Origin: Ruminococcus sp.
Lineage (GTDB): Bacteria > Bacillota > Clostridia > Oscillospirales > Ruminococcaceae
DNA: 64,000 bases
Assembly: GCA_015066665.1 (NCBI GenBank)
Contig: SVNX01000008.1
Location: 1 to 64,000 of the forward strand
Reading direction: 5' to 3'
Below are positions 53,788-63,442 of the stretch, in pieces. Position 1 is the first letter of the stretch, and every line of letters begins with the position of its first letter. The notes under the pieces are model-generated. The model was given only the letters and a program-made list of their open reading frames with translations, searched no databases and was not told the origin of the DNA. Position numbers and translations under genes: made by a program.

Positions 53788-55828
53788 ATTCTTCTCTGCT
53801 GCCATCGCAGCTGCCCTCCTCCTCTCCCCCCTCCATGCACTCCCCGCATCCGCCGATGCGTCCCCTTCGACAGAACCCGCAATCGAATCCACTACGGAAT
53901 CCACGACCGATACCGCTCCCGCATCCACGACCGCATCTTCCACAGAGATTCCCACCACTGAAATCTCCACAGAACCGACCACTGAAACCACCACCGAAAT
54001 CACCACCGAGCCGACCGAACCCGCTCTTTCCCCTGCAAAAATCTATGCCGACCGCATCTATACCGAAATCATGGGACAAGCACCCGATGAGGCGACCCTT
54101 CAGGCGCTTGCCTCGTCCCTTGCTTCCCACGAAACAACCGTTTCCGCTGCCGTTCTCACGCTCCTTGAGAGCGAGACCCATACAAACCGGCTGACCACCA
54201 ATGCTACTTATGTCACCCTGCTCTACCGTGCCCTCCTCGGGCATGATCCCGATCCCGCAGGCCTCGACCACTGGTGCGAGCATCTGCGGTACTTCAGCCG
54301 CCGCTCCGTCCTGCGCAGCATCCTCGGCTCCGGTGAAGCGGGCGCCCTCATTAAAGAAGCCGGACTCTCCCGCGGTACCCTCTCCCTCCCCGAAGCACGG
54401 GATCAGAATCCCGCCCTCACCCGCTTTGTCTGCCAGATGTATCTCGCTGCCCTTGACCGCATGCCCACTGTCGGCGAATCCAATGCCGCTGCGGGGGATC
54501 TCCTCTCCGGCACACGCTCGCTGAGCGTCATCTGCCTCGATCTCCTCGAGTCCGATGCCTTCGTGCAGATGCATCCGGACGATGCCGCCTACATCCGTGC
54601 GCTCTCCCTGATCTTCACCGGCGCCGAGCCGTCCATTCCGGAGCTGACGGCCCATCTCGATGCGCTCCGCACCGGCATGACACGGTTCTCCGTCTTCCTT
54701 GCCTATGCCAAATCCGAGCGTGCCGCACAGTATCTTGCCAATCACGGCTTACCCGATGCCTGTGCCGATCTTGCCTATGCATTCCCGCAGGTGTCGGCCA
54801 ATGCCAAGTACTATATCTACCTCTCGCCGAGCTTTGATGCCTCGGGGCTGGGCTATGTCTATGCCGGTCAGATTCTGACCGTGACGGGACTGCAGGGCGA
54901 ATGGCTCGAGGTTTCCTTCCACAACCGGACGGGCTATATCCACCGTGAACGGGTCGCCGGTTATGAGGGCGAGGGCATCCGTGTGCTGCCCGTTTCGAAC
55001 ATCCCGCAAAGCTCCAACATCGGCGGCACGCCGCTCCCGACCGGCTGCGAGGTCGCTTCGCTCTCCGTGCTGCTGCTCTATCTCGGCTATGACGGTGCCG
55101 GCAAGAATCTTCTCGCCAACACCTATATGCCCAAGGGCACGATCGGCCAGACCGACCCCCGCTATGCCTTTGTCGGCACACCCGAATATGCAAGCTCCTA
55201 TGGGGCATTCTCCGGCGTCATGATCCAAACCTGCAACAATTATTTCAATGCCATCGGCAGCACACGCCACACCATCCGTGACATCAGCGGTGCGGACAAG
55301 GAGGCACTCTATGCGCAGATCGATGCCGGTCATCCCGTGCTCGTCTGGTACACGATGAACTGCACAACCAAGCGGACTTACGGTGCAACATGGAGCCTGC
55401 GGCGGGGCACCTCTTGGACGGAGCCCGGCACCGGCACCTACAGCTTCACATGGCGCAACAGTGAGCACTGCTCAGTGCTTGTGGGCTACAACCGTGTGAA
55501 GGACACCGTGATTCTGGCCGATGTCTGGGCCAACAGCGGTGCTGCCTCGGGCGGACTCACGGAATACAGCGCCGACAAATTCTTCAGTGCCTATGAATGG
55601 CTCGACCGGCAGGCACTCATCATCACCGATGAAGCGGCACCCTTTGCCCCCGGCGATGTGAACACGGACGGCACGGTCTCGGCACTCGATGCCGTGCTGA
55701 TGCAGCAGCATCTTGTACATGGCGTACCGCTCACCGATGCCGGAGCCAAGGCCGCCGACCTCGATTTTGACAATCACATCACGGCGTTCGACCTCTCGCT
55801 GCTCAAGCGAAAGCTCCTGCAAACATAA
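53777..55828 (+). CDS. Secreted C39-type cysteine peptidase with DUF4214, SH3-like and dockerin domains
   Basis: 683 residues from MLAKFF (GGAAAGGAG upstream). Signal peptide (1-27), Thr/Glu/Pro-rich linker (28-85), two DUF4214-like helical segments (about 86-330, VTLLYRALLGHDPDPAGLDH), an SH3b-like domain (about 340-396), and a C39_2-like peptidase (about 404-617) with PTGCEVASL (Cys424), HCSVLVGY (His564) and LADVW (Asp582). The C-terminal dockerin (625-683) has GDVNTDGTVSALDAVLM and DLDFDNHITAFDLSLLK. Its reading frame begins inside the MmcQ gene. Confidence 0.85.
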   Translation: MLAKFFSAAIAAALLLSPLHALPASADASPSTEPAIESTTESTTDTAPASTTASSTEIPTTEISTEPTTETTTEITTEPTEPALSPAKIYADRIYTEIMGQAPDEATLQALASSLASHETTVSAAVLTLLESETHTNRLTTNATYVTLLYRALLGHDPDPAGLDHWCEHLRYFSRRSVLRSILGSGEAGALIKEAGLSRGTLSLPEARDQNPALTRFVCQMYLAALDRMPTVGESNAAAGDLLSGTRSLSVICLDLLESDAFVQMHPDDAAYIRALSLIFTGAEPSIPELTAHLDALRTGMTRFSVFLAYAKSERAAQYLANHGLPDACADLAYAFPQVSANAKYYIYLSPSFDASGLGYVYAGQILTVTGLQGEWLEVSFHNRTGYIHRERVAGYEGEGIRVLPVSNIPQSSNIGGTPLPTGCEVASLSVLLLYLGYDGAGKNLLANTYMPKGTIGQTDPRYAFVGTPEYASSYGAFSGVMIQTCNNYFNAIGSTRHTIRDISGADKEALYAQIDAGHPVLVWYTMNCTTKRTYGATWSLRRGTSWTEPGTGTYSFTWRNSEHCSVLVGYNRVKDTVILADVWANSGAASGGLTEYSADKFFSAYEWLDRQALIITDEAAPFAPGDVNTDGTVSALDAVLMQQHLVHGVPLTDAGAKAADLDFDNHITAFDLSLLKRKLLQT

Positions 55829-55833
55829 AAACT

Positions 55834-55869
55834 ATCTGCGGACACGGCATTGTGTTCGCAGATTTTTTT
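55834..55869 (+). terminator. Terminator after C39-dockerin gene
   Basis: ATCTGCGGACAC / GTGTTCGCAGAT with a GGCATT loop, followed by TTTTTTT. Confidence 0.9.
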
Positions 55870-55871
55870 AC

Positions 55872-55900
55872 ATGACAACGGCGGGAAATTATGGTATCCT
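55872..55900 (+). promoter_or_regulatory. Promoter of structured RNA
   Basis: ATGACA, 17-nt spacer, TATCCT. It begins three bases after the preceding terminator, so the RNA has its own start. Confidence 0.6.
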
Positions 55901-55904
55901 ATGA

Positions 55905-56265
55905 ATACAGACACGACCCTTGCCCATGTGTCCGGATCGCATGGGGGTACGTGAGGCAATGCCAGAACGTATGCCGGTGGTCTGGTGATTTGGTTTAAGC
56001 AGGTTCGAATCCTGCACAAGCTTTGGGCGCTTGCAATGAAAAATGACTATGTCAGTCACTTATGAATCAAAACGCAGTCCGCATTCGGTTCGCTCTCCGG
56101 AGCGGACGTGGCGATGCCGCTCTGCCGGAGGCCGGATACCGACGCCGGCACATTCTGCCAGACCTGTTCCCGCAGTCTGTGACCGCCGTCTCAAGATCTC
56201 TGCCGCCGCATTGCCATCAGAATGCGAAATGTGCACATCCGTCCCGTGATTGCGGGGTTTTCCAC
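55905..56265 (+). ncRNA. Structured non-coding RNA, possibly raiA-motif type
   Basis: No credible open frame. The segment has a T-arm-like hairpin (GCAGG TTCGAAT CCTGC, 55999-56015), CCCATG..CATGGG (55923-55946), GGCA..TGCC, TGACT..AGTCA (56044-56058), GTCCGC..GCGGAC (56077-56107) and CGCATT..AATGCG, and ends in a GC hairpin with GTTTT (56242-56262). It sits between a terminator and the SPFH gene with its own promoter. The T-loop and the GGCAATGCC/TATGCCGG segments remind me of the raiA RNA motif, but I cannot confirm this; a leader controlling the SPFH gene is an alternative. No tRNA acceptor stem is found, so it is not a tRNA. Confidence 0.5.
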
Positions 56266-56281
56266 ATAAAAGGAGGCAATT

Positions 56282-57385
56282 ATGCAGTACATCATCAAGG
56301 AAACAGAACGAGGCTTTCTCTTTAAAAAAGGGCAGTTTGAGCGTATGCTCGAGCCCGGCATCCACCGTGTCCTCGGCCGGTCGGAATGCCGCATCCTGCC
56401 GCTGAACGAACCCCTCACCGATGCATTCGATGAGGCAATGCTCACACGTCTGCTGAAGGATGAGACCTTCCGCCGGAGCGTGGATGTGTGCGAGGTCGGC
56501 AATGCACAGCTTGCACTGCACGAGCGTGACGGCCGCTTCGTGAATGCGCTGGAAACCGGCCGCCACATCTTCTGGAAGGCAGCGGGCGCACACCGCTTCA
56601 CGCACTATGATCTGGACACCCCCGAGGTGCCCGACACCCTCCCCCGCCACATCTGCGATGCACTCTGCGATGACGACTGGATGACGGCGTACCGCATCCC
56701 CGAGCATGCAAAGGGCATGCTGCTCTTTGACGGCCGTCTGGCCCGTGTGCTCGAGCCGGGGGTGTATTATTTCTGGAGCGGCGGCGTGGATGTGGACTGC
56801 GAGCTGGCCGACACACGACTGCAGCAGCTGACCATCACGGGACAGGAGATCCTGACGAAGGACAAGGTGAGCGTACGGCTGAACTTCGTGTGCAGCTACC
56901 GCATCACGGATTTTGTATCGATGTACAAGGAGATCCGTGATTATGCGGGACAATTCCACATTGCCGCACAGATGGCTGCCCGTGAATGTGTGGCAGTGCG
57001 GACGCTTGACGAGCTGCTTTCCGATCGGGAAGTGATTGCCGCCGAGATCCTTGCACAGCTGCAGAAAAAGGCACAGGCGATGTATCTTGATGTGACAGAA
57101 GCGGGCATCCGTGACATCATCCTGCCGGGCGAGGTGCGTGACATCATGAACACGGTGCTGATTGCGGAAAAGCGTGCGCAGGCGAATGTCATCACCCGCC
57201 GTGAGGAAGTGGCTTCGACCCGATCGCTGCTGAATACGGCACGCATGATGGAGGAAAACAAGACGCTCTACAAGCTCAAGGAGCTGGAATATCTGGAGCG
57301 CATCTGTGAGAATGTGGGGAATCTCTCGGTCGGCGGGGGTGATCTGCTGGTGCAGCTGCGGGAGATTCTGGGTGTGAGGGGGTAA
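56282..57385 (+). CDS. SPFH/band-7 (slipin-like) protein
   Basis: 367 residues. The N terminus has two copies of the entry motif (ERGFLFKKGQFERMLEPGIH and AKGMLLFDGRLARVLEPGVY), then the SPFH domain with a coiled-coil (EKRAQANVITRREEVASTRS) near residues 300-340. No clear membrane span, so it probably associates by the domain itself. AAAGGAGG precedes the ATG. Function in membrane organisation is by family. Confidence 0.83.
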   Translation: MQYIIKETERGFLFKKGQFERMLEPGIHRVLGRSECRILPLNEPLTDAFDEAMLTRLLKDETFRRSVDVCEVGNAQLALHERDGRFVNALETGRHIFWKAAGAHRFTHYDLDTPEVPDTLPRHICDALCDDDWMTAYRIPEHAKGMLLFDGRLARVLEPGVYYFWSGGVDVDCELADTRLQQLTITGQEILTKDKVSVRLNFVCSYRITDFVSMYKEIRDYAGQFHIAAQMAARECVAVRTLDELLSDREVIAAEILAQLQKKAQAMYLDVTEAGIRDIILPGEVRDIMNTVLIAEKRAQANVITRREEVASTRSLLNTARMMEENKTLYKLKELEYLERICENVGNLSVGGGDLLVQLREILGVRG

Positions 57386-57446
57386 CCATACCGAATTTTC
57401 AGGATGCACTGCCCTGTTTTTTGAGCATAAACGGCAGCATACAGCA

Positions 57447-57472
57447 AAAGCCTCCCCTGATGGGGAGGCTTT
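57447..57472. terminator. Bidirectional terminator
   Basis: AAAGCCTCCCC / GGGGAGGCTTT with a TGAT loop between convergent SPFH and cysK genes. Confidence 0.85.
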
Positions 57473-57487
57473 CCTGCAATTATGCCT

Positions 57488-58447
57488 TTATTCTGCCATT
57501 TCTGTGAACTGCAGCACCTCATCACGGAACAGAGGCGTGCTGAAATAACGCTCCGCTGTATCCGGCAGCACGGTCACCACCGTCTTGCCCTTGCCCAGCT
57601 TCTTTGCAAGTGCAATCGCTGCTGCCACGTTCGTGCCCGCTGAAATGCCGCACATCAGACCCTCCTTGCGTGCCAGTGCACGGGAGGTGTGGATGGCTTC
57701 CTTATCGGTGACAATGTAGATGTCGCTGTAGATCTCTGTGTTGAGATTCGCCGGAATCAGGCCGTCACCGATGCCCATCTGCAGATGTGTGCCGATGTTG
57801 CCGCCGGACAGAATGGCTGCATTCTCCGGCTCAACTGCCCAGATCTCCATATCGGGATTGGCTGCACGCAGTGTTTCACCAATGCCGGTGATGGTGCCGC
57901 CCGTGCCGATGCCGGCGCAGAAGCCGTGGATCGGGCCGTCCACCTGTGCAAGGATCTCCTGACCGGTATGGTCACGGTGCACCTGGGGGTTGGCGGGGTT
58001 CTCGAACTGCTGCGGAATGAAGACATTGGGGTTGTTTTTCTGCATGCGCAGTGCGGTCTGGAGGCACTCCTCGATGCACTTGCCGATATCGCCGTCATCG
58101 TGCACGAGGATGACCTTGGCACCATAATGGCACACGAGCTTGCGGCGTTCCTCGCTGACGGAATCGGGCATGATGATGACAGTCTTATAGCCCTTGACAG
58201 CACCGATGAGGGCAAGGCCGATGCCCTGATTGCCGCTGGTCGGCTCAACGATGATGGTATCCTCATGGATGAGGCCTTTTTCCTCGGCGTCGCAGATCAT
58301 ATTATAGGCAGTACGGGTCTTGATGGAACCGCCGACATTGAGTCCCTCGAACTTCACGAGCACCTGAGCGGCATCCTCGGGCACCATATTACGCAGGCGA
58401 ACGAGGGGGGTGTTGCCGATCGCCTCGAGAATATTATCGTAAAACAT
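57488..58447 (-). CDS. cysK: Cysteine synthase (O-acetylserine sulfhydrylase)
   Basis: 319 residues from MFYDNI (AAGAGGTT upstream). PLP lysine is in GGSIKTRTAYN, a variant of the usual NPGGSIKDR, and the substrate loop is TSGNQGIG in place of TSGNTGI. GTGGTITGIGE is intact. A hairpin (CGCCCC / GGGGCG, 58463-58486) lies just before the ribosome binding site. Confidence 0.93.
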   Translation of the reverse strand: MFYDNILEAIGNTPLVRLRNMVPEDAAQVLVKFEGLNVGGSIKTRTAYNMICDAEEKGLIHEDTIIVEPTSGNQGIGLALIGAVKGYKTVIIMPDSVSEERRKLVCHYGAKVILVHDDGDIGKCIEECLQTALRMQKNNPNVFIPQQFENPANPQVHRDHTGQEILAQVDGPIHGFCAGIGTGGTITGIGETLRAANPDMEIWAVEPENAAILSGGNIGTHLQMGIGDGLIPANLNTEIYSDIYIVTDKEAIHTSRALARKEGLMCGISAGTNVAAAIALAKKLGKGKTVVTVLPDTAERYFSTPLFRDEVLQFTEMAE

Positions 58448-58513
58448 TGTAAAACCTCTTTTCAACGCCCCCGGTGCAATGCGGGGCGACTCTGTACTTA
58501 CGCACCATCTTAT

Positions 58514-58542
58514 ATTATAATACATCTGACAGAATTTTGCAA
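58514..58542 (-). promoter_or_regulatory. cysK promoter
   Basis: Minus strand TTGCAA, 17-nt spacer, TATAAT. Confidence 0.75.
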
Positions 58543-58592
58543 GGGGTTACAGGAAAAAAATGCTGGATTTGATGCGGACAAGCCTGAACAGC

Positions 58593-58622
58593 AAAAAAAC
58601 TGCGCCCCCAAGCGGAGCGCAG
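58593..58622 (-). terminator. Terminator after the XRE gene
   Basis: CTGCGC / GCGCAG with the minus-strand run TTTTTTT. Confidence 0.75.
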
Positions 58623-58627
58623 AAAAT

Positions 58628-58855
58628 TCAGTCAATTCTTCCTGTCAGATAGTCCAGACTTGTGCCGAAGAGATCCGCAATGCGGGCAAGCACCTCGGCC
58701 GGCATGGCATGCACGCCACGCTCATAATTTGCATAGGTGCGCCGGCTGATGCCAAGCCGCTGGGCAATATCCGACTGCGTCATGTGGTTCATCTTTCTGT
58801 GCGACCGGATGCGCTGATGCATGATGGCACGAATGCTTTCATAGTCCTTTTCCAT
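58628..58855 (-). CDS. XRE-family transcriptional regulator
   Basis: 75 residues from MEKDYE (AGGAGG upstream). Helix-turn-helix MTQSDIAQRLGISRRTYANYERG is followed by AEVLARIADLFGTSLDYLTGR, the usual Xre ending. A TTGGAGACCCCAA inverted repeat (58913-58925) near its promoter region may be an autoregulatory operator. Targets unknown. Confidence 0.9.
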   Translation of the reverse strand: MEKDYESIRAIMHQRIRSHRKMNHMTQSDIAQRLGISRRTYANYERGVHAMPAEVLARIADLFGTSLDYLTGRID

Positions 58856-58994
58856 TAGTCTGCCTCCTCTTGTGTTGTGATGCTGCAGGATCATCTATAT
58901 TATATAAACACATTGGAGACCCCAAAATTGACAGTTTTTTTGAAATTTTAATTTTTTTCGTATGCATGCACAAAATAATGACTTAGTCTTTGTG

Positions 58995-59522
58995 CTATTC
59001 TTCCAGTTCTACAATGCGGCCGACCCATTTTCCGTAGAGGACTTCATAGGCATGGCGGCAGGCATCCCTTGTGACGGGCGCACTGCTCAGGAGTTCCATC
59101 GGGATGCCCATGAGCCTGACACGGTGTCCCGTGTCGAGAAATCCGCAGCGTTCATAGAAACGCTTGCGGGAGAGCCGCTGCGCCTGATTCGGGGCATCAG
59201 GGTCGGGGGCTTCGATCTCAAGGAAGAGGGGTTTTCCCCCATAATACGACCGGATTGCATCGAGGGCATGGCTGCCCAGTCCCCCGCCCCGCATGGAAGG
59301 ATCGATGGCAAAATAGTCGATGAGCACGGGCTCGGCACAGATCGCCGTGACGATCAGTCCCACGGGGGCATCGCCCTCGCATAGGATAAGCATCTCCATC
59401 CGGCCTCGTTTCACCTCACGCCGGAGCATGGAAACGGGCTTGCGTTCACTGCGGGGGAACGCCTCACGATAGAGCCTGCGGAAAAACGGAAGATCGCTGG
59501 ATTTTGCCGGTCGGATCGTCAT
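58995..59522 (-). CDS. GNAT-family acetyltransferase
   Basis: 175 residues from MTIRPAK (AAAGGAG upstream). Acetyl-CoA motif region FAIDPSMRGGGLGSHALDA; also EIEAPDPDAPNQAQRLSRKR. Substrate cannot be inferred. Confidence 0.88.
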   Translation of the reverse strand: MTIRPAKSSDLPFFRRLYREAFPRSERKPVSMLRREVKRGRMEMLILCEGDAPVGLIVTAICAEPVLIDYFAIDPSMRGGGLGSHALDAIRSYYGGKPLFLEIEAPDPDAPNQAQRLSRKRFYERCGFLDTGHRVRLMGIPMELLSSAPVTRDACRHAYEVLYGKWVGRIVELEE

Positions 59523-59542
59523 ACATACTCCTTTCATGCGGA

Positions 59543-59573
59543 AAGGTTCCCCCGTCAGGGACGGAGGAACCTT
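59543..59573 (-). terminator. Terminator of the glycogen operon
   Basis: AAGGTTCC / GGAACCTT with inner GTC/GAC, followed on the minus strand by TTTCC; the T-run is short. Confidence 0.55.
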
Positions 59574-59579
59574 GTTTCA

Positions 59580-61007
59580 TCATGATTCTGCATCGGGGCA
59601 AAGGCCCTCATACAGCTTGATATAGGTGCTGGCGGACGCATCCCAGCTGAAATCACAGCTGAGCGCACGCTTCACAAGTGCCTTCCATGCGGAGGCATTA
59701 TCGAATTCTGCCCTTGCTCTTGCACAGGCATCGAGCATGTCGTGGGCGTTGTAGGTCTTGAAGGTATAGCCGTTGCCGTCGCCGTTGCCGTTGTCGGTCA
59801 CGGAATCACGCAGACCGCCGGTTTCACGGACGATCGGGATGGTACCATAACGCATGGAGACCATCTGTGCAAGGCCGCACGGTTCACTCTGCGAGGGCAT
59901 GAGGAAGAGATCGGCACCTGCATAGATTTTTCTTGCCAGTGCCGGCACAAAGCCCGTGGTCACGCTGACGGACTCGGGATAGCGCCACTGCATCTCCTTG
60001 AAGAAGTCCTCGTAGATTTTCTCACCGCTGCCGAGGATGACAAACCGGAAGCCGAGCTTCAGGATATCCTCGAAGACATAGCGGATGAGGTCGATGCCCT
60101 TATGCGACACAAAGCGTGTCACAATACCGATGACGGGGGCATCGCCGGCGGGCAGACCCACCTCAGCCAGCAGTGCTTCCTTGCAGGCAGCCTTGCCGCC
60201 GGGGGTTCTGGCACTGAATTTCTTGGCAATGCTCTTGTCCTTGGCAGGGTTGTACAGATTGGTATCGATGCCGTTGAGGATGCCCGAGAGCTTATCCTGC
60301 TTATTGACAAGGATCCGGTCGAGGCCGTGGGCATACCACGGATCCAGAATTTCAGAAGCATAGCTGGGGCTGACAGTTGTGATGCGGTCAGCGGTTTCCA
60401 GCGCACCCTTCATCATATTGATGGCACCGTCATACTCGAGGATGCCCATATGATAGAGCGGGATGCCCATCACTTCATTGAGCACCTCACGGCCATAACA
60501 GCCCTGATACTGAATGTTGTGGATGGTGAACACATGCTTGATCTTCTGATAGCCCTGCTGGTACTTGTAGAATACCTGATAGAACACGGGAATGAGGGCG
60601 GTCTGCCAGTCATTGCCGTGGATGATGTCGGGTTCGAAATCGATATAGCGGAGCATTTCCAGCACGGCACGGGAGAAGAACACAAAGCGTTCGCAGTCGT
60701 CATAGAACCCATAGAGTCCCTCCCTGCCGAAGTAATATTCGTTGTCGATGAAATAATAGGTTACACCGTTCCACTGTGCGGTGAAAATACCGCAGTACTG
60801 CTTGCGCCAGGAGACATCCACGGTGATGTTGGCGAGGAAGGTCATCTGGTTGCGCATTTCAGCGGGGATGGACATATAGAGCGGAATCACCACGCGGCAG
60901 TCCTGTCCCTGCTTGCAGATGGCTTCCGGCAGGGAGCCGATCACATCGGCAAGACCACCGGAGGCGGCATAGGGTACGGCTTCACTTGCGGCAAAGAGAA
61001 TTTTCAA
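59580..61007 (-). CDS. glgA: Glycogen synthase
   Basis: 475 residues, GT5 family. N terminus MKILFAASEAVPYAASGGLADV; the classical KTGGL reads ASGGL here, so the Lys is missing. C-terminal SQSEPCGLAQMVSMRYGTIP and GGLRDSV are normal. Last gene of the glg operon, 17 nt after glgD. Uses ADP-glucose. Confidence 0.94.
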   Translation of the reverse strand: MKILFAASEAVPYAASGGLADVIGSLPEAICKQGQDCRVVIPLYMSIPAEMRNQMTFLANITVDVSWRKQYCGIFTAQWNGVTYYFIDNEYYFGREGLYGFYDDCERFVFFSRAVLEMLRYIDFEPDIIHGNDWQTALIPVFYQVFYKYQQGYQKIKHVFTIHNIQYQGCYGREVLNEVMGIPLYHMGILEYDGAINMMKGALETADRITTVSPSYASEILDPWYAHGLDRILVNKQDKLSGILNGIDTNLYNPAKDKSIAKKFSARTPGGKAACKEALLAEVGLPAGDAPVIGIVTRFVSHKGIDLIRYVFEDILKLGFRFVILGSGEKIYEDFFKEMQWRYPESVSVTTGFVPALARKIYAGADLFLMPSQSEPCGLAQMVSMRYGTIPIVRETGGLRDSVTDNGNGDGNGYTFKTYNAHDMLDACARARAEFDNASAWKALVKRALSCDFSWDASASTYIKLYEGLCPDAES

Positions 61008-61024
61008 ATCCGATCATCCTTCCA

Positions 61025-62149
61025 TTACAGTTTCGCATTCTTTCCGATGTAGATCGGATAGGACTCGGAACCGGTGAGTACACGGCCGTCCACAATTTCA
61101 ACATTCTTATCGGTGATCACAGAGGTCAGCTCGCAGCCGCTGCCGATCTTTGTGCCCTGCTGGAGCACGCAGTTTCTGACAACGCTGCCCTTGCCGATCT
61201 TGCAGCCGCGGAAGAGGATGCAGTTTTCCACTGTGCCCTCAATGATGCAGCCGTCGGCGATGAGGCTGTTCTTCACCTTGGAATCGATGCCGTACTTCAC
61301 AGGGCCGTTGTCGCCGATCTTGGTGTAGATGGGCGAGTCGGGGAGGAAGAGAGCATCACGGTTCTTGCTGTCGAGCAGGGCCATATTGGCTTCATAGTAG
61401 CTCTTGACGCAGTCGATGCGGCTGAAGTAGCCCTTATGTTCATAGCCCATGAACTTGAATTCATTGACTCTTGCCTGCAGGATATCACGCACCAGGCTGT
61501 ACTGGCTCTTGCTTGCGGCATCCTTGACGATGCGGCTGAGGAAGTCCTTACGCATCACGAACATATCAAGGGAGATGTTGAATTCGCCGGAGATCTTGGG
61601 ATCGATGAGGACGCTTTCAATGCGGCCCTCTTCGTTCATTTCAAGAACATCCACGCAGGAGCCGGATTCCTCGTTGTATCTGTACTTGCCGTACACAGCG
61701 GTGATATCGGCACCGGTGGCGATATGCTGTTCGATCACAGCTTCAAAATCGATATTGGTCACATAGTCACAGTCCGCCATGACAACATATTCGGCATGGG
61801 AATGTTCCACAAACGGCCAGACATTGTTCAGTGCCTCGAGACGGCCTCTGTAGATGGAGCCGTCATGCTGGCTGAAGGGGGGCAGAAGGTGCAGACCGCC
61901 CTTCTTTCTGGCCAGATCCCACTCTCTGCCGGAGCCGAGGTGGTCGAGCAGGGAGCCGTAGTTGGACTTGGTGATGACGCCGACATCATAAATGCCGGAG
62001 TTGACCATATTGGACAGGGGGAAGTCGATGAGTCTGTATCTGCCGCCGAACATGATGGAACCCATGGTTCTGTGCTTGGTCAGATCAATGACAAGGGAAT
62101 CATGCAGGCTTGCAAAAATCAAGCCGAGTACTTTATTATTTACGCCCAT
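61025..62149 (-). CDS. glgD: Glucose-1-phosphate adenylyltransferase, GlgD (regulatory-type) subunit
   Basis: 374 residues. Starts MGVNNKVLGLIFASLHDSLV, where GlgC has the Gly-rich GGQGSRL catalytic loop, so this loop is lost. GGRYRLIDFPLSN is kept. In Firmicutes GlgD pairs with GlgC as a partner with low activity. AAGGAGG precedes the ATG; 12 nt after glgC. Confidence 0.93.
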   Translation of the reverse strand: MGVNNKVLGLIFASLHDSLVIDLTKHRTMGSIMFGGRYRLIDFPLSNMVNSGIYDVGVITKSNYGSLLDHLGSGREWDLARKKGGLHLLPPFSQHDGSIYRGRLEALNNVWPFVEHSHAEYVVMADCDYVTNIDFEAVIEQHIATGADITAVYGKYRYNEESGSCVDVLEMNEEGRIESVLIDPKISGEFNISLDMFVMRKDFLSRIVKDAASKSQYSLVRDILQARVNEFKFMGYEHKGYFSRIDCVKSYYEANMALLDSKNRDALFLPDSPIYTKIGDNGPVKYGIDSKVKNSLIADGCIIEGTVENCILFRGCKIGKGSVVRNCVLQQGTKIGSGCELTSVITDKNVEIVDGRVLTGSESYPIYIGKNAKL

Positions 62150-62161
62150 TATGAAGCCTCC

Positions 62162-63364
62162 TTACACATTTTCAGAGATGATCTGTTTGGGAAGAACAGC
62201 GGCATTCTCAGAGATCGTCACATTGTGGCCGACCACGGCAATGCCCCATTCATCGCGGTTTTCGATGCTCTCGGGGCTCAGGCCCACCTTTGCACCGGAT
62301 TCCACAACGCAGTTTTCGCCGACGATGGCATATTCCACCACAGCGCCTGCCTTGACAACGGTGCCGGGCATGAGGATGCTGTAGTTGACAACTGCGCCCT
62401 CTTCAATGGTCACGCCGGAGAAAATGACGGAGAAATCGACCTTACCGCTGATGCTGCTGCCCTCGGTGATCATGGAGTTTTCGATCTGGGCATTCTCGCC
62501 GATGTACTGCGGGGGCATATTGTTGTGACGGGCATAGATCTTCCACTTGGGATCATAGAGATCAAGCGGAACGCTGGGGCTGAGCAGATCCATGTTGGCT
62601 TCCCACAGGCTGTCGAGGGTGCCGACATCCTTCCAGTAGCCCTCAAATGTGTAGCCGAACAGACGCTCACCGTTTGCGAGCATTGCGGGAATGATGTCCT
62701 TACCGAAGTCCTTGGAGCCGGTATTGGCATTCTCATTCTCGATGAGGTACTTCTTGAGCTTCTCCCATGTGAAGACATAGATACCCATGGAAGCGAGTGT
62801 GGACTTGGGCTGTGCGGGCTTCTCGGTGAAGTCCACAACTCTGCCCTCGCCGTCGCAGGTCATGATACCGAAGCGGGAAGCTTCCTCGAGGGATACATCG
62901 ATGACAGCAATGGTACCGTCAGCGTTGTTCTTCTCGTGGAAATCCACCATCTTGGAATAGTCCATCTTATAGATGTGGTCGCCGCCGAGGACGATGACAT
63001 ACTCGGGGTCATAACGCTCGATGAAGCGCATATTCTGATAGATGGCATTGGCAGTGCCCTGGAACCAGTCCGCGCCCTCCTTGGTCTCGAAGGGAGAGAG
63101 CACATGCACGCCGCCGTACATTTTGTCGAGATCCCACGGCTGGCCGTTGCCGATATAATCATTGAGCACCAGGGGCTGATACTGTGTCAGCACGCCGACG
63201 GTATCGATACCGGAATTGGTGCAGTTGGACAGTGCAAAGTCAATGATGCGGTACTTACCGCCATAAGGTACAGCGGGCTTGGCAACGTCACGGGTCAGCG
63301 CATAGAGTCGGCTGCCCTGACCGCCGGCAAGGAGCATGGCCACGCATTTCTTTTTTGCTTTCAT
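62162..63364 (-). CDS. glgC: Glucose-1-phosphate adenylyltransferase, catalytic subunit
   Basis: 400 residues. Gly-rich loop [14 protein letters not shown], catalytic Asp in [12 protein letters not shown], and left-handed helix repeats at the C terminus. Makes ADP-glucose. AGGAGG precedes the ATG. Confidence 0.96.
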   Translation of the reverse strand: MKAKKKCVAMLLAGGQGSRLYALTRDVAKPAVPYGGKYRIIDFALSNCTNSGIDTVGVLTQYQPLVLNDYIGNGQPWDLDKMYGGVHVLSPFETKEGADWFQGTANAIYQNMRFIERYDPEYVIVLGGDHIYKMDYSKMVDFHEKNNADGTIAVIDVSLEEASRFGIMTCDGEGRVVDFTEKPAQPKSTLASMGIYVFTWEKLKKYLIENENANTGSKDFGKDIIPAMLANGERLFGYTFEGYWKDVGTLDSLWEANMDLLSPSVPLDLYDPKWKIYARHNNMPPQYIGENAQIENSMITEGSSISGKVDFSVIFSGVTIEEGAVVNYSILMPGTVVKAGAVVEYAIVGENCVVESGAKVGLSPESIENRDEWGIAVVGHNVTISENAAVLPKQIISENV

Positions 63365-63442
63365 ACTTTTCCTCCTAAAATCTGATGATATATCAATAAA
63401 ACAGGATGGGTCTGTTTCCTATAAAGCGGAATCCGTTCCTAT

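Noticed and set aside
55999-56025. tRNA gene
   Set aside because: Only a T-arm-like hairpin exists; no acceptor stem, D-arm or anticodon arm can be built around it.
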